This document shows positions 11,988-24,690 of a stretch of 64,000 nt of DNA, piece by piece. The stretch covers positions 37,884,022 through 37,948,021 of the forward strand of contig CM033744.1 in assembly GCA_019671005.1 (NCBI GenBank), read 5' to 3'. This stretch comes from Hibiscus mutabilis (Eukaryota > Streptophyta > Magnoliopsida > Malvales > Malvaceae). Numbering within the stretch: the stretch's first letter is position 1; each line of letters begins with the position of its first letter. The notes beneath the pieces were generated by a model, which saw nothing but the letters and a program-made list of their open reading frames with translations, did not search any database and was not told the DNA's origin. The translations under genes and the position numbers were made by a program.

Positions 11988-14900
11988 AATCACTCATTTT
12001 TATTTGGAAAATTTTTGTATTAATTTGGAAATGCTACGTAATTATTAATGTGTATTACTAGTGTGTATATATTTCATTGTTATAGTGCGAGCATGTGCAT
12101 TTTTAATATGCATGTATGTGTGATGTGTGGTATGCGTATGTCGTAGGTATGTCCGTATGTATAATGTGTGTACATTTATATTGATTAGTAGTGTGAACAA
12201 ATATGTGTGTATATAGGTCATGTGTTAACTTGCATGAGTGTCTTGTATGTGAGTATATTAAGATGTTATATGTATAAACGTATTAAGGTGTATGCAGGTA
12301 TGTATATATATGCATGTGTTACTATTATATAGGTGTGATTGCATGTATGTAGGTGTATATATGTTCGGGTATGTGTGTCACATGTACGTACACATGTCGC
12401 GTTTTCCCTAATTGCTTGTATGCATATATGTATGTATTAAAAATATAAGTATATATGTTATGCATGTGGTTACTATTAGTATTATTATTATTTTGGTAAT
12501 ATAATGGATTAAGACGGATCCAAAGAGGGAAATAGTAAAAAACCCATAAATATTACAAGTGTCCGGTCTAAATTATATTACAAACCCAAAATATAAGTTA
12601 CAAGGCCCATTTCGAACAGATCCAACTAAACCCTAACCCATGTCCAAAAACCCTAATTACATGACTAACCTTAACCCTTCTTCCTCACAAGCAACCCAAC
12701 TGAGCCGTTGGATCAAATTTTGATCCAAAGGCCATGATCAAAATGAGAGGACCTTCCACCGGGCGCGTGTGGCTCACTCCTCCCCGGTCGCTGAACTTCC
12801 ACGCGCGTGGCATGCACGACCGACTCTTTAGATATCAAGACGCCACATGGCATCATCGGGTGCAATCCCGCCGCTTCAAGTATGTATCCGAGCCGTTCGA
12901 TCTTCAAGGCATCTCACCGTTGGATCGGATCGTAACTAACGATCGAGAATGATTTGGGCGGATGGTCACCTCCACCATGCCCGCGCATCATGCCGGTTTG
13001 CCTACCACCGTGTTCGAAGTTTGCGAAAAACACAAAAAAATAGAGATCATGTCGGTGACCAAATCACGAAAAATACCAAACAGGATCGGGATATATGTAT
13101 CGGACCAATATTTTGTAAGATAAGTTATCGGTTTCAAAAAAATACAAGTTTCCATCGGTAATCTCCTCTTTTTTTTTGAATCTCATACATGCATGAAAAA
13201 ATAACAAGTAAAAAATAAAAATAGAGTTTACCTAAGGAAAAATCTTTCCTTGCCGCCGATAAACTCTGAGGAGTGAGCCACTAAAGGGGATTTTCCTTTG
13301 TTTCGAAATATCAGAGATCTAGGGTTTTGGTGGTCACAAAATAAGAGGGTGATAGTTTTGGGAAAGGTTTTGGGGTTCGGTCTTTTCAAAAGTAGAGGGT
13401 TTTTTGTTTTTGAAAGGTGTCTAGGTTAGGTTTTGGAACGTTTTGAGTGTTGAAGGCGGTGGCGGAGTAGCCGGGACCACTGGCGCCTCTAGAACCACGA
13501 CGACTAAACGGTTTGGGGGTTGTATTTTCTGGGAAAACAGAAATAATATGAGAGCTTTCTCTCTTAAGGGGCTAAAAAATGAAAGATGAGGTCGATTGGG
13601 GTTTTTTATAAACAATTTTTTTAAAAAAAATGGTATAATTACTCATTAAGAGTCTCGCGTTTTGTTCTTTTCAAATCAGCTTGCCCTTGGTAGATTTACA
13701 ACATTAATCCTCTTTCCTTTTTCAAACTTTTCAATCTGGTCCCCAAATTAAACAGATTCTGAGTTTAAATGGTGAAATTACCGCTTTAGTCATTCCGCGT
13801 TTTCAATGTTTTCAAAGCTATCTCGCCGCATGGGTTTATTACAAGTTTGGTCCTCGCAAGTTGATTCCAATTTACAATTCGATCCTTAAATGTGCCTTTT
13901 TGTTCTTTTAATTTCCGATCTCTGCTTTTCTTATTAATACACTTCGGTCCTCTTTCGTGTTTAGATATTTATGTCTTTTTTACCATGTTTTAGCATGTTC
14001 ATGTCGTTCTCTTTGTGCTTGTATGTGTTTTATAGCATGATTAATTTATGTCTTTGTAACATGTGTATTAAAGTATGGTATATCTTGTCTCCATGTCTTA
14101 TTTTATTTATTCATGTTGTATATATGTTCGTCTCATGTTATGTTCCGGTTTAGTTAGTGTGTTATGTATGCGTGTTTACATGTTTTTATCCCTTTTGTCT
14201 TTAGGTTATATGTTAGTGTGTTTTTTTTTTCTTTTTTTACATGGTGTATTGTTGTTTTATTTGTATTGTGATGTGTGCAAAAAAATGCCATATGTAAGTT
14301 TTAATTGTATTATCATGGCATTGATGTTTCATTAATCTAGCATCATGTTATTTATGTCATGCATGTTTTGCATTTGTTCTTATAAATCCAAGTATGTCAT
14401 GCTTAGTTAATTAATTTTGAAAATTTGTTTTTTTCTTTTTTTTCATGTTCATGTGCATCCTTTTTGTTTTCATTATCATGTGATGTTATATCCATGTGTT
14501 TTTATTTATTTATTTACATTGTAATATCCGTACCTTATGTCCTAATATCATGTTAGCATAAATCGTTTTATTTATTAAGCTTGCATAAACGGAATATAAA
14601 TTGTCAATGCGGCGCCCTTTTATCCGAGCGTAAACGGGGCCAGTATCAGGCGTAGTGATAGTGGTTTGGGCATTTACCCTCGGATAATGGGGCCTTTAAA
14701 ATATACTCGCACTTATAACCAAATTTTAATTTAATCGTCATTTTAATCCGGAAAGTTTAATTTTAATAAAGCGGTAATTACTAAAGTACCAATTTTGGCG
14801 GTGTGGGGTGCTAATCCTTCCCCATCCGTGAATCGACTCCCGACCCAACAATTTTTAAATCTTTGGTTTTACAGTGTCCGGCCTACCTAAGTGGCCGGTG

Positions 14901-15014
14901 GCGACTCCAATTTCTAAATAAAACGCGGTTTCTTTAAAACCCCACGGAAGACATTATTTTCAAAACAAAACAATAGATAAAACTCGTTTTTTAGCATGAA
15001 AGGATATCGTTATA
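11988..15014 (+). repeat. Tat/Ogre LTR, copy 1 (5' end missing or undefined)
   Basis: The LTR end is set by the PBS two bases beyond ...ATCGTTATA (final CA mutated to TA). No TG start is recognisable. The 12040-12470 part is low-complexity DNA built from ATGTGTGT/GTATGTAT words. The centre (12510-13300) is richer in GC. The minus strand at 13604-13612 has a TTTATAAAA box. The 14585-14905 block is the reverse complement of the conserved block in the LTR at 8882. Confidence 0.6.
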
Positions 15015-15016
15015 GA

Positions 15017-15032
15017 TGGCGACTCCGCTGGG
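15017..15032 (+). other. Primer binding site, Tat/Ogre type (unit 1)
   Basis: TGGCGACTCCGCTGGG matches the primer site described for Ogre/Tat elements (tRNA-Arg type). It sets plus polarity, which agrees with the downstream ORF1 and gag. Confidence 0.85.
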
Positions 15033-15655
15033 ACATTTTTTTGTTTTTTCAAACAAAATAAAGTGGGTCGGGCTTTTTAAATAATTACTGCTTTATTAAT
15101 ATTAGAAATTTCGGATTAAAGTGACTATTAAACTAACATTCAGTTATAATTGCGTGTGTATTTTGACGCATTTAAAATATGGCATATAAACCCATTTTTT
15201 AAGTGGGGTGAAAACGCTAATGCTTTCGTGGAGATATCGTTCTCCTGTGTAGGCCTAGTAAGTACCTTCGGGGCTCGAGTACCTTATGCTTTCATAAGAA
15301 TGTCGTTCCTTCGTGCAGGCATAAGCGAATGGGTCCCCCTAAATTGAACCCGGTTGAAATGAGCCTATAATGGGTGATGACCGGTGCTACCCTTAGTAGG
15401 GGACAACAAAGACAGTTTGGGTACCTCGTAGCACCAACACTGCATGTAGAGAATATAGAAAACCCACCCCTTTAGAGCTATGTGGATAACCTAAGTGTTT
15501 AGACAAGATATATTTAAGGTTATTCTGTTTGTTTACTTTATTTAAATTTACCTTTTATTTATGTATTTATTATTTTTATCCGGTACTAACTCATTTCTTT
15601 TTGTGTTTTATTTTATTTCTATTTTTATTTTACACATACTTTTGTTGCATTATCA

Positions 15656-18001
15656 TTGCATCCGCATTACATAAAGGTAGTGGATCAAGTGGTTTACCCG
15701 ATCGTAAAGTCTTTCACCATGGAAAAAGGTATCTCGGAAAGAAGAGCTAAACTTGTCACCGTGCATTGGTCGAGGTCAATCGAAGGCCCAAGGGGACAGT
15801 TGCGGCGAGTGCATAGTAGCGCGGTACACTTACGTGAGTCTTCAATGTAACGACTTATGAGATCTTCAAAGCATCTAGGAAGTATGGGACCGAAGACTAC
15901 AAGACATGTTCTGTGATAGTTATGGCGACATTGCACACCAAGTATAATCGTTGGAGTCAATCAGCCACTTACTCGAGCTATTTTTCAGTTCTATAATCCT
16001 GTTTTTTGTTGCTTCACCTTCAATGGACATGACATGATGCCTACAGTAGAAGAGTACACTGCCTTACTTAATCAGAAGAACGTTCAGGAAGATTGGATCT
16101 ATGCAAAACCGTCGAGGAATCGAATTACACTTGAAGCTCAAAACCTTTGTCGGGATGAGTGACGATTAGGTTAATGGCCTAATTTGACTTCGAGGAGACA
16201 AGATGCTCTTTGCATGGGAGAGTATTCAAGACATCATACCCGCACATCCAGATGAGCTGAAGAAGATAGACCTATTTACCTTGGGAATATATGGTTTGGT
16301 AATCTTTCCGAGAACTCTTGGAAACATTGATGTAGCCATTCTAGATATGTTTGAGCGTATGAAACAGAGGGCAAACCCAGTACCAGCAATCTTGACCGAG
16401 ACTTTCATTTCTTTAAATGCCAGTCGAAAGCACAAAGAATGACATTTTCAAGGATGTGCACAGCTGTTATAGGTATGGATTCAGAGCCACATATGGAAGA
16501 CACCGATGAGGGTCCTACCGGGGATATCCTTTCAAGGCTTTTCGCCCTTACATGAGTACTTAGCAAAAGAGTGGCGAGAAAACTTGAAGACGAATAAATG
16601 GTCCAGTTTCTTTAGGAACATTCAAGATGAAGACATAGTATGGAGGGTTTCGTGGCTCGGTAGAGTTAATTACTTCTTATCACGATTGCGTGATTATGAC
16701 CGGTTGATGATGTTGGGGCTGCATGGTGGGATTGCTTGTGCTCCGCTTCGTGTCCCGATAGGTCCGATCATGACAGTTTGTTCCAATACCGTCGGATTGA
16801 GCCAAAGTGAATTTCCTTTCAAATGTGAGTTTATGGAAAAAGTTCATACTATCATGAGGGTTTAGGACCATTGTTACCGGAGCAGAGTGGAAGGAGACAC
16901 CGAGCGTACGATCACCCCGGACTATGATCTTTGGAGACGTTTGAGGATTAATGATAAGATTCCAGAACTCGATCAGGGACCAGCGTGTCACTTGAGGAGC
17001 TTATGAGAGTAGTATCGTCTGAAGGCGATATTTTACTGAAATGAACTCAAGAAATCAAGAGGAATATGGAAACCCAAATGACTCAAGATGCGGGTGAGCT
17101 TTATAAAGCGAGTTTAGAGGTCGACGAGTGGGGACGGGATCATTAGGTAATTGAAGAAACTGAATGCGGTTTGAGCGAGAAGAACGCTCTTTACCAGAAT
17201 GATACCCTCCTACTCCGAGCGAAAGTACAGAAGACCAGCCGAAGTCAGTTCATAGCCATGGAAAAGGAAATGATGAAGGTATCCATTTGGTGGAAGAAGA
17301 ACGAGAGATCGACAAGTGAGCGATCAAGAAAGAGATAGAAAGCTGTAGGTTAGCTACCGAGGAGGAAATACGGTCTTTCAAGGAGGTCATCGATCAAGAT
17401 AAGGAAAGAACTAGGCAAGAGATCAGCAAAGGAAAACAAGCAGTCAACTACGAAAGAGAGAAGACCGCTGCTTGGAAAAGAATGTCCATGGGTAGCAGGA
17501 ATAGACTGTTAGAGATGCAAAGATTAAACGACGACACCATCCAAAGCCTGAATCAGAGCCAAAGTCAGAATGTCGAGTTAGAGGAAGGTTGGCGGATTAG
17601 AACACTCTTTTTTTTCGACTTACCGTCAGAGGAATGGCTTCATTGAACTACAAGAAAGGGAGCATGAAGTTGGCATGTTGCGAGCCCGGATTGAGTCGCT
17701 TGAAACAACTGTTCAGGATTATAGGGAAAGAATCAGAGTATTCGAAGAAGCTGCAGCTGGAGGAGACAATTATTGGCAAACAAGACTGCATGATGCTGCC
17801 CAGATGGTGCAGGATAGAGACCAATATTACGTGAACCTAATGGTGGATATACAGCGAGTTGCAAGGCATGTGAATGACTTAGCTGCCGAAGCCGAAACTC
17901 TCCGACCTTTCGTAGCCGCAGGCATGAAAGAAGCACCCAGGTTCATCAAGTTGTTCAGGGCTATTGGAAAGTTAGAGGATAGAGCTAGGGCTTATCTGTA
18001 G
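15656..18001 (+). pseudogene. Tat/Ogre ORF1, unit 1 (many frameshifts)
   Basis: Pieces in shifting frames match ORF1 of unit 2. There is an N-terminal segment with FYNPVFCCFTFNGHD-like and TVEEYTALL motifs near 15985-16070. It is followed by a segment at 16203-16442 (79 aa), another at 16506-16865 with WLGRVNYFL and a LGLHGGIACAPL-like motif, and a coiled-coil C-terminus at 17320-18001. Ogre-lineage elements carry such an ORF ahead of gag; its function is not established. Many breaks coincide with sites where unit 2 has CAG or CTG and this unit has CG. Confidence 0.7.
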
Positions 18002-18334
18002 GACTCCGTGTTGTAATTAGGACTCTTTTGTATTAGGAACCCTCCTTTTGTAATGTGAAATCTATTGTAATCTAGATCCTTAAATTCCCGTGAAAGTAGT
18101 TCAAAAGGGTGATTACCAGCGGAATCAGTACCTTTATTTGCATACATGCATGCATTGCATCATTATATATACATTTATTTTCTTTGTAATCATATTAATA
18201 TTGTAAATGTTGTGGCAGTGTGAAATTTGAAGTTAAGCCGCAATCATTCATCATCCATACCTTACCCGACTACAAAGCAAACTTATGGAAGATAGGATAA
18301 TCAGTCTAGAGAAATGACAGAGAGATCTGGAAGC

Positions 18335-21300
18335 AATCACTCATTTTTATTTGGAAAAGTTTTGTATTAATTTGGAAATGCTACGTAATTATTAATGTGT
18401 ATTACTAGTGTGTATATATTTCATTGTTATAGTGCGAGCATGTGCATTTTTAATATGCATGTATGTGTGATGTGTGGTATGCGTATGTCGTAGGTATGTC
18501 CGTATGTATAATGTGTGTACATTTATATTGATTAGTAGTGTGAACAAATATGTGTGTATATAGGTCATGTGTTAACTTGCATGAGTGTCTTGTATGTGAG
18601 TATATTAAGATGTTATATGTATAAACGTATTAAGGTGTATGCAGGTATGTATATATATGCATGTGTTACTATTATATAGGTGTGATTGCATGTATGTAGG
18701 TGTATATATGTTCGGGTATGTGTGTCACATGTACGTACACATGTCGCGTTTTCCCTAATTGCTTGTATGCATATATGTATGTATTAAAAATATAAGTATA
18801 TATGTTATGCATGTGGTTACTATTAGTATTATTATTATTTTGGTAATATAATGGATTAAGACGGATCCAGTAGGAAATAGTAAAAAACCCATAAATATTA
18901 CAAGTGTCCGGTCTAAATTATATTACAAACCCAAAATATAAGTTACAAGGCCCATTTCGAACAGATCCAACCAAACCCTAACCCATGTCCAAAAACCCTA
19001 ATTACATGACTAACCTTAACCCTTCTTCCTTGCGCAACCCAATCTGAGCCGTTGGATCAAATTTTGATCCAAAGGCCATGATCAAAATGAGAGGACCTTC
19101 CAGCTGGCGCGTGTGGCTCACTCCCGGGGCTGCTGAACTTCCACGCGCACGTGGCATGCACGCACTGACTCTTTAGATATCAAGACGCCACATGGCATCA
19201 TCGGTGCAATCCCGCCCGTTCAAGTATGTATCTGAGCCGTTCGATCTTCAAGGCATCTCAGCTGTTGGATCAGATCAGAACTAACGATCGAGAACAGATT
19301 TGGGCGGATGGTCACCTCCACCATGCCTGCACCATGCCGGTTTGCCAACCACCGTGTTCAGAAGTTTGCCAGAAAACACAAAAAATAGAGATCATGTCAG
19401 TGACCAAATCACGAAAAATACCAAACAGGGATCAGGATATATGTATCAGACCAATATTTTGTAAGATAAGTTATCGGTTTCAAAAAAAATACAAGTTTCC
19501 ATCGGTAATCTCCTCTCTTCTTTTTTCGAATCTCATACATGCATGAAAAAATAACAAGTAAAAAAATAAAAAATAGAGTTTACCTAAGGAAAAATCTTTC
19601 CTTGCCGCCGATAAACTCTGAGGAGTGAGCCACTAAAGGGGATTTTCCTTTGTTTCGAAATATCAGAGATCTAGGGTTTTGGTGGTCACAAAATAAGAGG
19701 GTGATAGTTTTGGGAAAGGTTTTGGGGTTCGGTCTTTTCAAAAGTAGAGGGTTTTTTGTTTTTGAAAGGTGTCTAGGTTAGGTTTTGGAACGTTTTGAGT
19801 GTTGAAGGCGGTGGCCGGAGTAGCCGGACCACTGCTGGCCTCTAGAACCACGACGACTAAACGGTTTGGGGGTTGTATTTTCTGGGAAAACAGAAATAAT
19901 ATGAGAGCTTTCTCTCTTAAGGGGCTAAAAATGAAAGATGAGGTCGATTGGGGTTTTTTATAAACAATTTTTTTAAAAAAAATGGTATAATTACTCATTA
20001 AGGAGTCTCGCGTTTTTGTTCTTTTCAAATCAGGCTTGCCCCTTGGTAGATTTACAACATTAATCCTCTTTCCTTTTTCAAACTTTTCAATCTGGTCCCC
20101 AAATTAAACAGATTCTGAGTTTAAATGGTGAAATTACCGCTTTAGTCATTCCGCGTTTTCAATGTTTTCAAAGCTATCTCGCCGCATGGGTTTATTACAA
20201 GTTTGGTCCTCGCAAGTTGATTCCAATTTACAATTCGATCCTTAAATGTGCCTTTTTGTTCTTTTAATTTCCGCTCTCTGCTTTTCTTATTAATACACTT
20301 CGGTCCTCTTTCGTGTTTAGATATTTATGTCTTTTTTACCATGTTTTAGCATGTTCATGTCGTTCTCTTTGTGCTTGTATGTGTTTTATAGCATGATTAA
20401 TTTATGTCTTTGTAACATGTGTATTAAAGTATGGTATATCTTGTCTCCATGTCTTATTTTATTTATTCATGTTGTATATATGTTCGTCTCATGTTATGTT
20501 CCGGTTTAGTTAGTGTGTTATGTATGCGTGTTTACATGTTTTTATCCCTTTTGTCTTTAGGTTATATGTTAGTGTGTTTTTTTTTCTTTTTTTACATGGT
20601 GTATTGTTTTTTTATTTGTATTGTGATGTGTGCAAAAAAATGCCATATGTAAGTTTTAATTGTATTATCATGGCATTGATGTTTCATTAATCTAGCATCA
20701 TGTTATTTATGTCATGCATGTTTTGCATTTGTTCTTATAAATCCAAGTATGTCATGCTTAGTTAATTAATTTTGAAAATTTGTTTTTTTCTTTTTTTTCA
20801 TGTTCATGTGCATCCTTTTTGTTTTCATTATCATGTGATGTTATATCCATGTGTTTTTATTTATTTATTTACATTGTAATATCCGTACCTTATGTCCTAA
20901 TATCATGTTAGCATAAATCGTTTTATTTATTAAGCTTGCATAAACGGAATATAAATTGTCAATGCGGCGCCCTTTTATCCGAGCGTAAACGGGGCCAGTA
21001 TCAGGCGTAGTGATAGTGGTTTGGGCATTTACCCTCGGATAATGGGGCCTTTAAAATATACTCGCACTTATAACCAAATTTTAATTTAATCGTCATTTTA
21101 ATCCAGAAAGTTTAATTTTAATAAAGCGGTAATTACTAAAGTACCAATTTTGGGCGGTGTGGGGGTGCTAATCCTTCCCCATCCGTAACTGACTCCCGAA
21201 CCCAACAATTTTTAAATCTTTGGTTTTACAGTGTCCGGCCTACCTAAGTGGCCGGTGGCGACTCCAATTTCTAAATAAAACGCGGTTTCTTTAAAACCCC

Positions 21301-21371
21301 ACGGAAGACATTATTTTCAAAACAAAACAATAGATAAAACTCGTTTTTTAGCATGAAAGGATATCGTTATA
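18335..21371 (+). repeat. Tat/Ogre LTR, copy 2 (within the duplication)
   Basis: Same structure as 11988-15014, ending two bases before the PBS at 21374. It starts at the duplication breakpoint instead of a TG end, confirming that the copied segment began inside the LTR or its flank. Confidence 0.6.
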
Positions 21372-21373
21372 GA

Positions 21374-21389
21374 TGGCGACTCCGCTGGG
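21374..21389 (+). other. Primer binding site, Tat/Ogre type (unit 2)
   Basis: Identical site to the one at 15017, in the second duplication unit. Confidence 0.85.
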
Positions 21390-22012
21390 ACATTTTTTTG
21401 TTTTTTCAAACAAAATAAAGTGGGTCGGGCTTTTTAAATAATTACTGCTTTATTAATATTAGAAATTTCGGATTAAAGTGACTATTAAACTAACATTCAG
21501 TTATAATTGCGTGTGTATTTTGACGCATTTAAAATATGGCATATAAACCCATTTTTTAAGTAGGGTGAAAACGCTAATGCTTTCGTGGAGATATCGTTCT
21601 CCTGTGTAGGCCTAGTAAGTACCTTCGGGGCTCGAGTACCTTATGCTTTCATAAGGATGTCGTTCCTTCGTGCAGGCATAAGCGAATGGGTCCCCCTAAA
21701 TTGAACCCGGTTGAAATGAGCCTATAATGGGTGATGACCGGTGCTACCCTTAGTAGGGGACAACAAAGACAGTTTGGGTACCTCGTAGCACCAACACTGC
21801 ATGTAGAGAATATAGAAAACCCACCCCTTTAGAGCTATGTGGATAACCTAAGTGTTTAGACAAGATATATTTAAGGTTATTCTGTTTGTTTACTTTATTT
21901 AAATTTACCTTTTATTTATGTATTTATTATTTTTATCCGGTACTAACTCATTTCTTTTTGTGTTTTATTTTATTTCTATTTTTATTTTACACATACTTTT
22001 GTTGCATTATCA

Positions 22013-24366
22013 TTGCATCCGCATTACATAAAGGTAGTGGATCAAGTGGTTTACCCGATCAGAAAGTCTTTCACCATGGAAAAAAGGTATCTCAGGAAAG
22101 AAGAGCTAAACTTGTCAGTCAGGCATTGGTCAGAGGTCAATCAGAAGGCCCAAGGGGACAGTTTGCCGAGCGAGTGCATAGTAGCAGGGTACACTTACGT
22201 GAGTCTTCAACAGAACGACTTATGAGATCTTCAAAGCATCTGGGAAGTATGGGACCGAAGACTACAAGACATGTTCTGTGATAGTTATGGCGACATTGCA
22301 CAGCTGTTATACGTTGGAGTCAATCAGCCCTTACTCTGAGCTATTTTTCAGTTCTATAATCCTGTTTTTTGTTGCTTCACCTTCAATGGACATGACATGA
22401 TGCCTACAGTAGAAGAGTACACTGCCTTACTTAATCAGAAGAACGTTCAGGAAGATTGGATCTATGCAAAACCGTCGAGGAATCAGAATTACACTTCGAA
22501 GCTCAAAACCTTTGTCGGGATGAGTGACGATTAGGTTAATGGCCTAATTTGACTTCGAGGAGACAGTACAGTCTTTGCATGGGAGAGTATTCAAGACATC
22601 ATACCCGCACATCCAGATGAGCTGAAGAAGATAGACCTATTTACCTTGGGAATATATGGTTTGGTAATCTTTCCGAGAACTCTTGGAAACATTGATGTAG
22701 CCATTCTAGATATGTTTGAGCGTATGAAACAGAGGGCAAACCCAGTACCAGCAATCTTGACCGAGACTTTCATTTCTTTAAATGCCAGTCGAAAGCACAA
22801 AGAATGACATTTTCAAGGATGTGCACAGCTGTTATAGGTATGGATTCAGAGCCACATATGGAAGACACCGATGAGGGTCCTACCGGGGATATCCTTTCAA
22901 GGCTTTTCGCCCTTACATGAGTACTTAGCAAAAGAGTGGCGAGAAAACTTGAAGACGAATAAATGGTCCAGTTTCTTTAGGAACATTCAAGATGAAGACA
23001 TAGTATGGAGGGTTTCGTGGCTCGGTAGAGTTAATTACTTCTTGTACAGTTGCAGTGATTATGACTGGTTGATGATGTTGGGGCTGCATGGTGGGATTGC
23101 TTGTGCTCCGCTTCTGGTGTCCCGATAGGTCCGATCATGACAGTTTATTCCAATACCGTCGGATTGAGCCAAAGTGAATTTCCTTTCAAATGTGAGTTTA
23201 TGGAAAAAGTTCATACTATCATGAGGGTTTAGGACCATTGTTACCGGAGCAGAGTGGAAGGAGACACCGAGCGTACGATCACCCCGGACTATGATCTTTG
23301 GAGACGTTTGAGGATTAATGATAAGATTCCAGAACTCGATCAGGGACCAGCGTGTCACTTGAGGAGCTTATGAGAGTAGTATCGTCTGAAGCTGATATTT
23401 TACGAAATGAACTCGAAGAAATCAAGAGGAATATGGAAACCCAACAGACTCAGCATGCGGGTGAGCTTTATAAAGCGAGTTTAGAGGTCGACGAGTGGGA
23501 CGGGATCATTAGGTAATTGAAGAAACTGAATGCGGTTTGAGCGAGAAGAACGCTCTTTACCAGAATGATACCCTCCTACTCCGAGCGAAAGTACAGAAGA
23601 CCAGCCGAAGTCAGTTCATAGCCATGGAAAAGGAAATGATGAAGGTATCCATTTGGTGGAAGAAGAACGAGAGATCGACAAGCGAGCGATCAAGAAAGAG
23701 ATAGAAAGCTGTAGGTTAGCTACCGAGGAGGAAATACGGTCTTTCAAGGAGGTCATCGATCAAGATAAGGAAAGAACTAGGCAAGAGATCAGCAAAGGAA
23801 AACAAGCAGTCAGCTACGAAAGAGAGAAGACCGCTGCTTGGAAAAGAATGTCCATGGGTAGCAGGAATAGACTGTTAGAGATGCAAAGATTAAACGACGA
23901 CACCATCCAAAGCCTGAATCAGAGCCAAAGTCAGAATGTCGAGTTAGAGGGAAGGTTGGCAGGATTAGAACACTCTTTTCAGACTTACCGTCAGAGGAAT
24001 GGCTTCATTGAACTACAAGAAAGGGAGCATGAAGTTGGCATGTTGCGAGCCCGGATTGAGTCGCTTGAAACAACTGTTCAGGATTATAGGGAAAGAATCA
24101 GAGTATTCGAAGAAGCTGCAGCTGGAGGAGACAATTATTGGCAAACAAGACTGCATGATGCTGCCCAGATGGTGCAGGATAGAGACCAATATTACGTGAA
24201 CCTAATGGTGGATATACAGCGAGTTGCAAGGCATGTGAATGACTTAGCTGCCGAAGCCGAAACTCTCCGACCTTTCGTAGCCGCAGGCATGAAAGAAGCA
24301 CCCAGGTTCATCAAGTTGTTCAGGGCTATTGGAAAGTTAGAGGATAGAGCTAGGGCTTATTTGTAG
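22013..24366 (+). pseudogene. Tat/Ogre ORF1, unit 2 (fewer breaks)
   Basis: Same order of segments as unit 1. Stops shared by both units (for example near 22530 and 22549, GATTAGGTTAATGGCC and AATTTGACTT) show the element was already decayed before it was duplicated. The last 237 codons (23653-24366) form one open frame: an Arg/Glu-rich helix with long heptad-like stretches, predicted coiled coil, ending ...LEDRARAYL. The protein probably acted in the retroelement particle or RNA handling; this is inference from position only. Confidence 0.7.
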
Positions 24367-24690
24367 GACTCCGTGTTGTAATTAGGACTCTTTTGTATTA
24401 GGAACCCTCCTTTTGTAATGTGAAATCTATTGTAATCTAGATCCTTAAATTCCCGTGAAAGTAGTTCAAAAGGGTGATTACCAGCGGAATCAGTACCTTT
24501 ATTTGCATACATGCATGCATTGCATCATTATATATACATTTATTTTCTTTGTAATCATATTAATATTGTAAATGTTGTGGCAGTGTGAAATTTGAAGTTA
24601 AGCCGCAATCATTCATCATCCATACCTTACCCGACTACAAAGCAAACTTATGGAAGATAGGATAATCAGTCTAGAGAAATGACAGAGAGA
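24367..24690 (+). other. Spacer between ORF1 and gag of the Tat/Ogre element
   Basis: This is a noncoding spacer with the T-rich stretch TTTATTTTCTTTGTAATC and short ATGCATGCAT runs. A counterpart lies at 18002-18324. Confidence 0.4.

Larger units (their letters stand above)
11988..18334 (+). repeat. Tandem duplication, unit 1 (truncated Tat/Ogre LTR, PBS, ORF1)
   Basis: This 6,347-bp unit is repeated head to tail at 18335-24701. Its junction with unit 2 joins the ORF1 tail (...GATCTGGAAGC) to the LTR-internal sequence AATCACTCATTTTT; only AA is shared at the breakpoint. Because the join is neither at an LTR end nor at a purine tract, it is a segmental duplication rather than two elements sharing an LTR. 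Unit 1 carries more frame-breaking differences than unit 2. Confidence 0.85.

Noticed and set aside
13971..14335. Overlapping hydrophobic frames (60-86 codons), repeated at 20327
   Set aside because: They are low-complexity T-rich LTR sequence giving Leu/Phe/Tyr runs in several frames at once. This is not a membrane protein gene.
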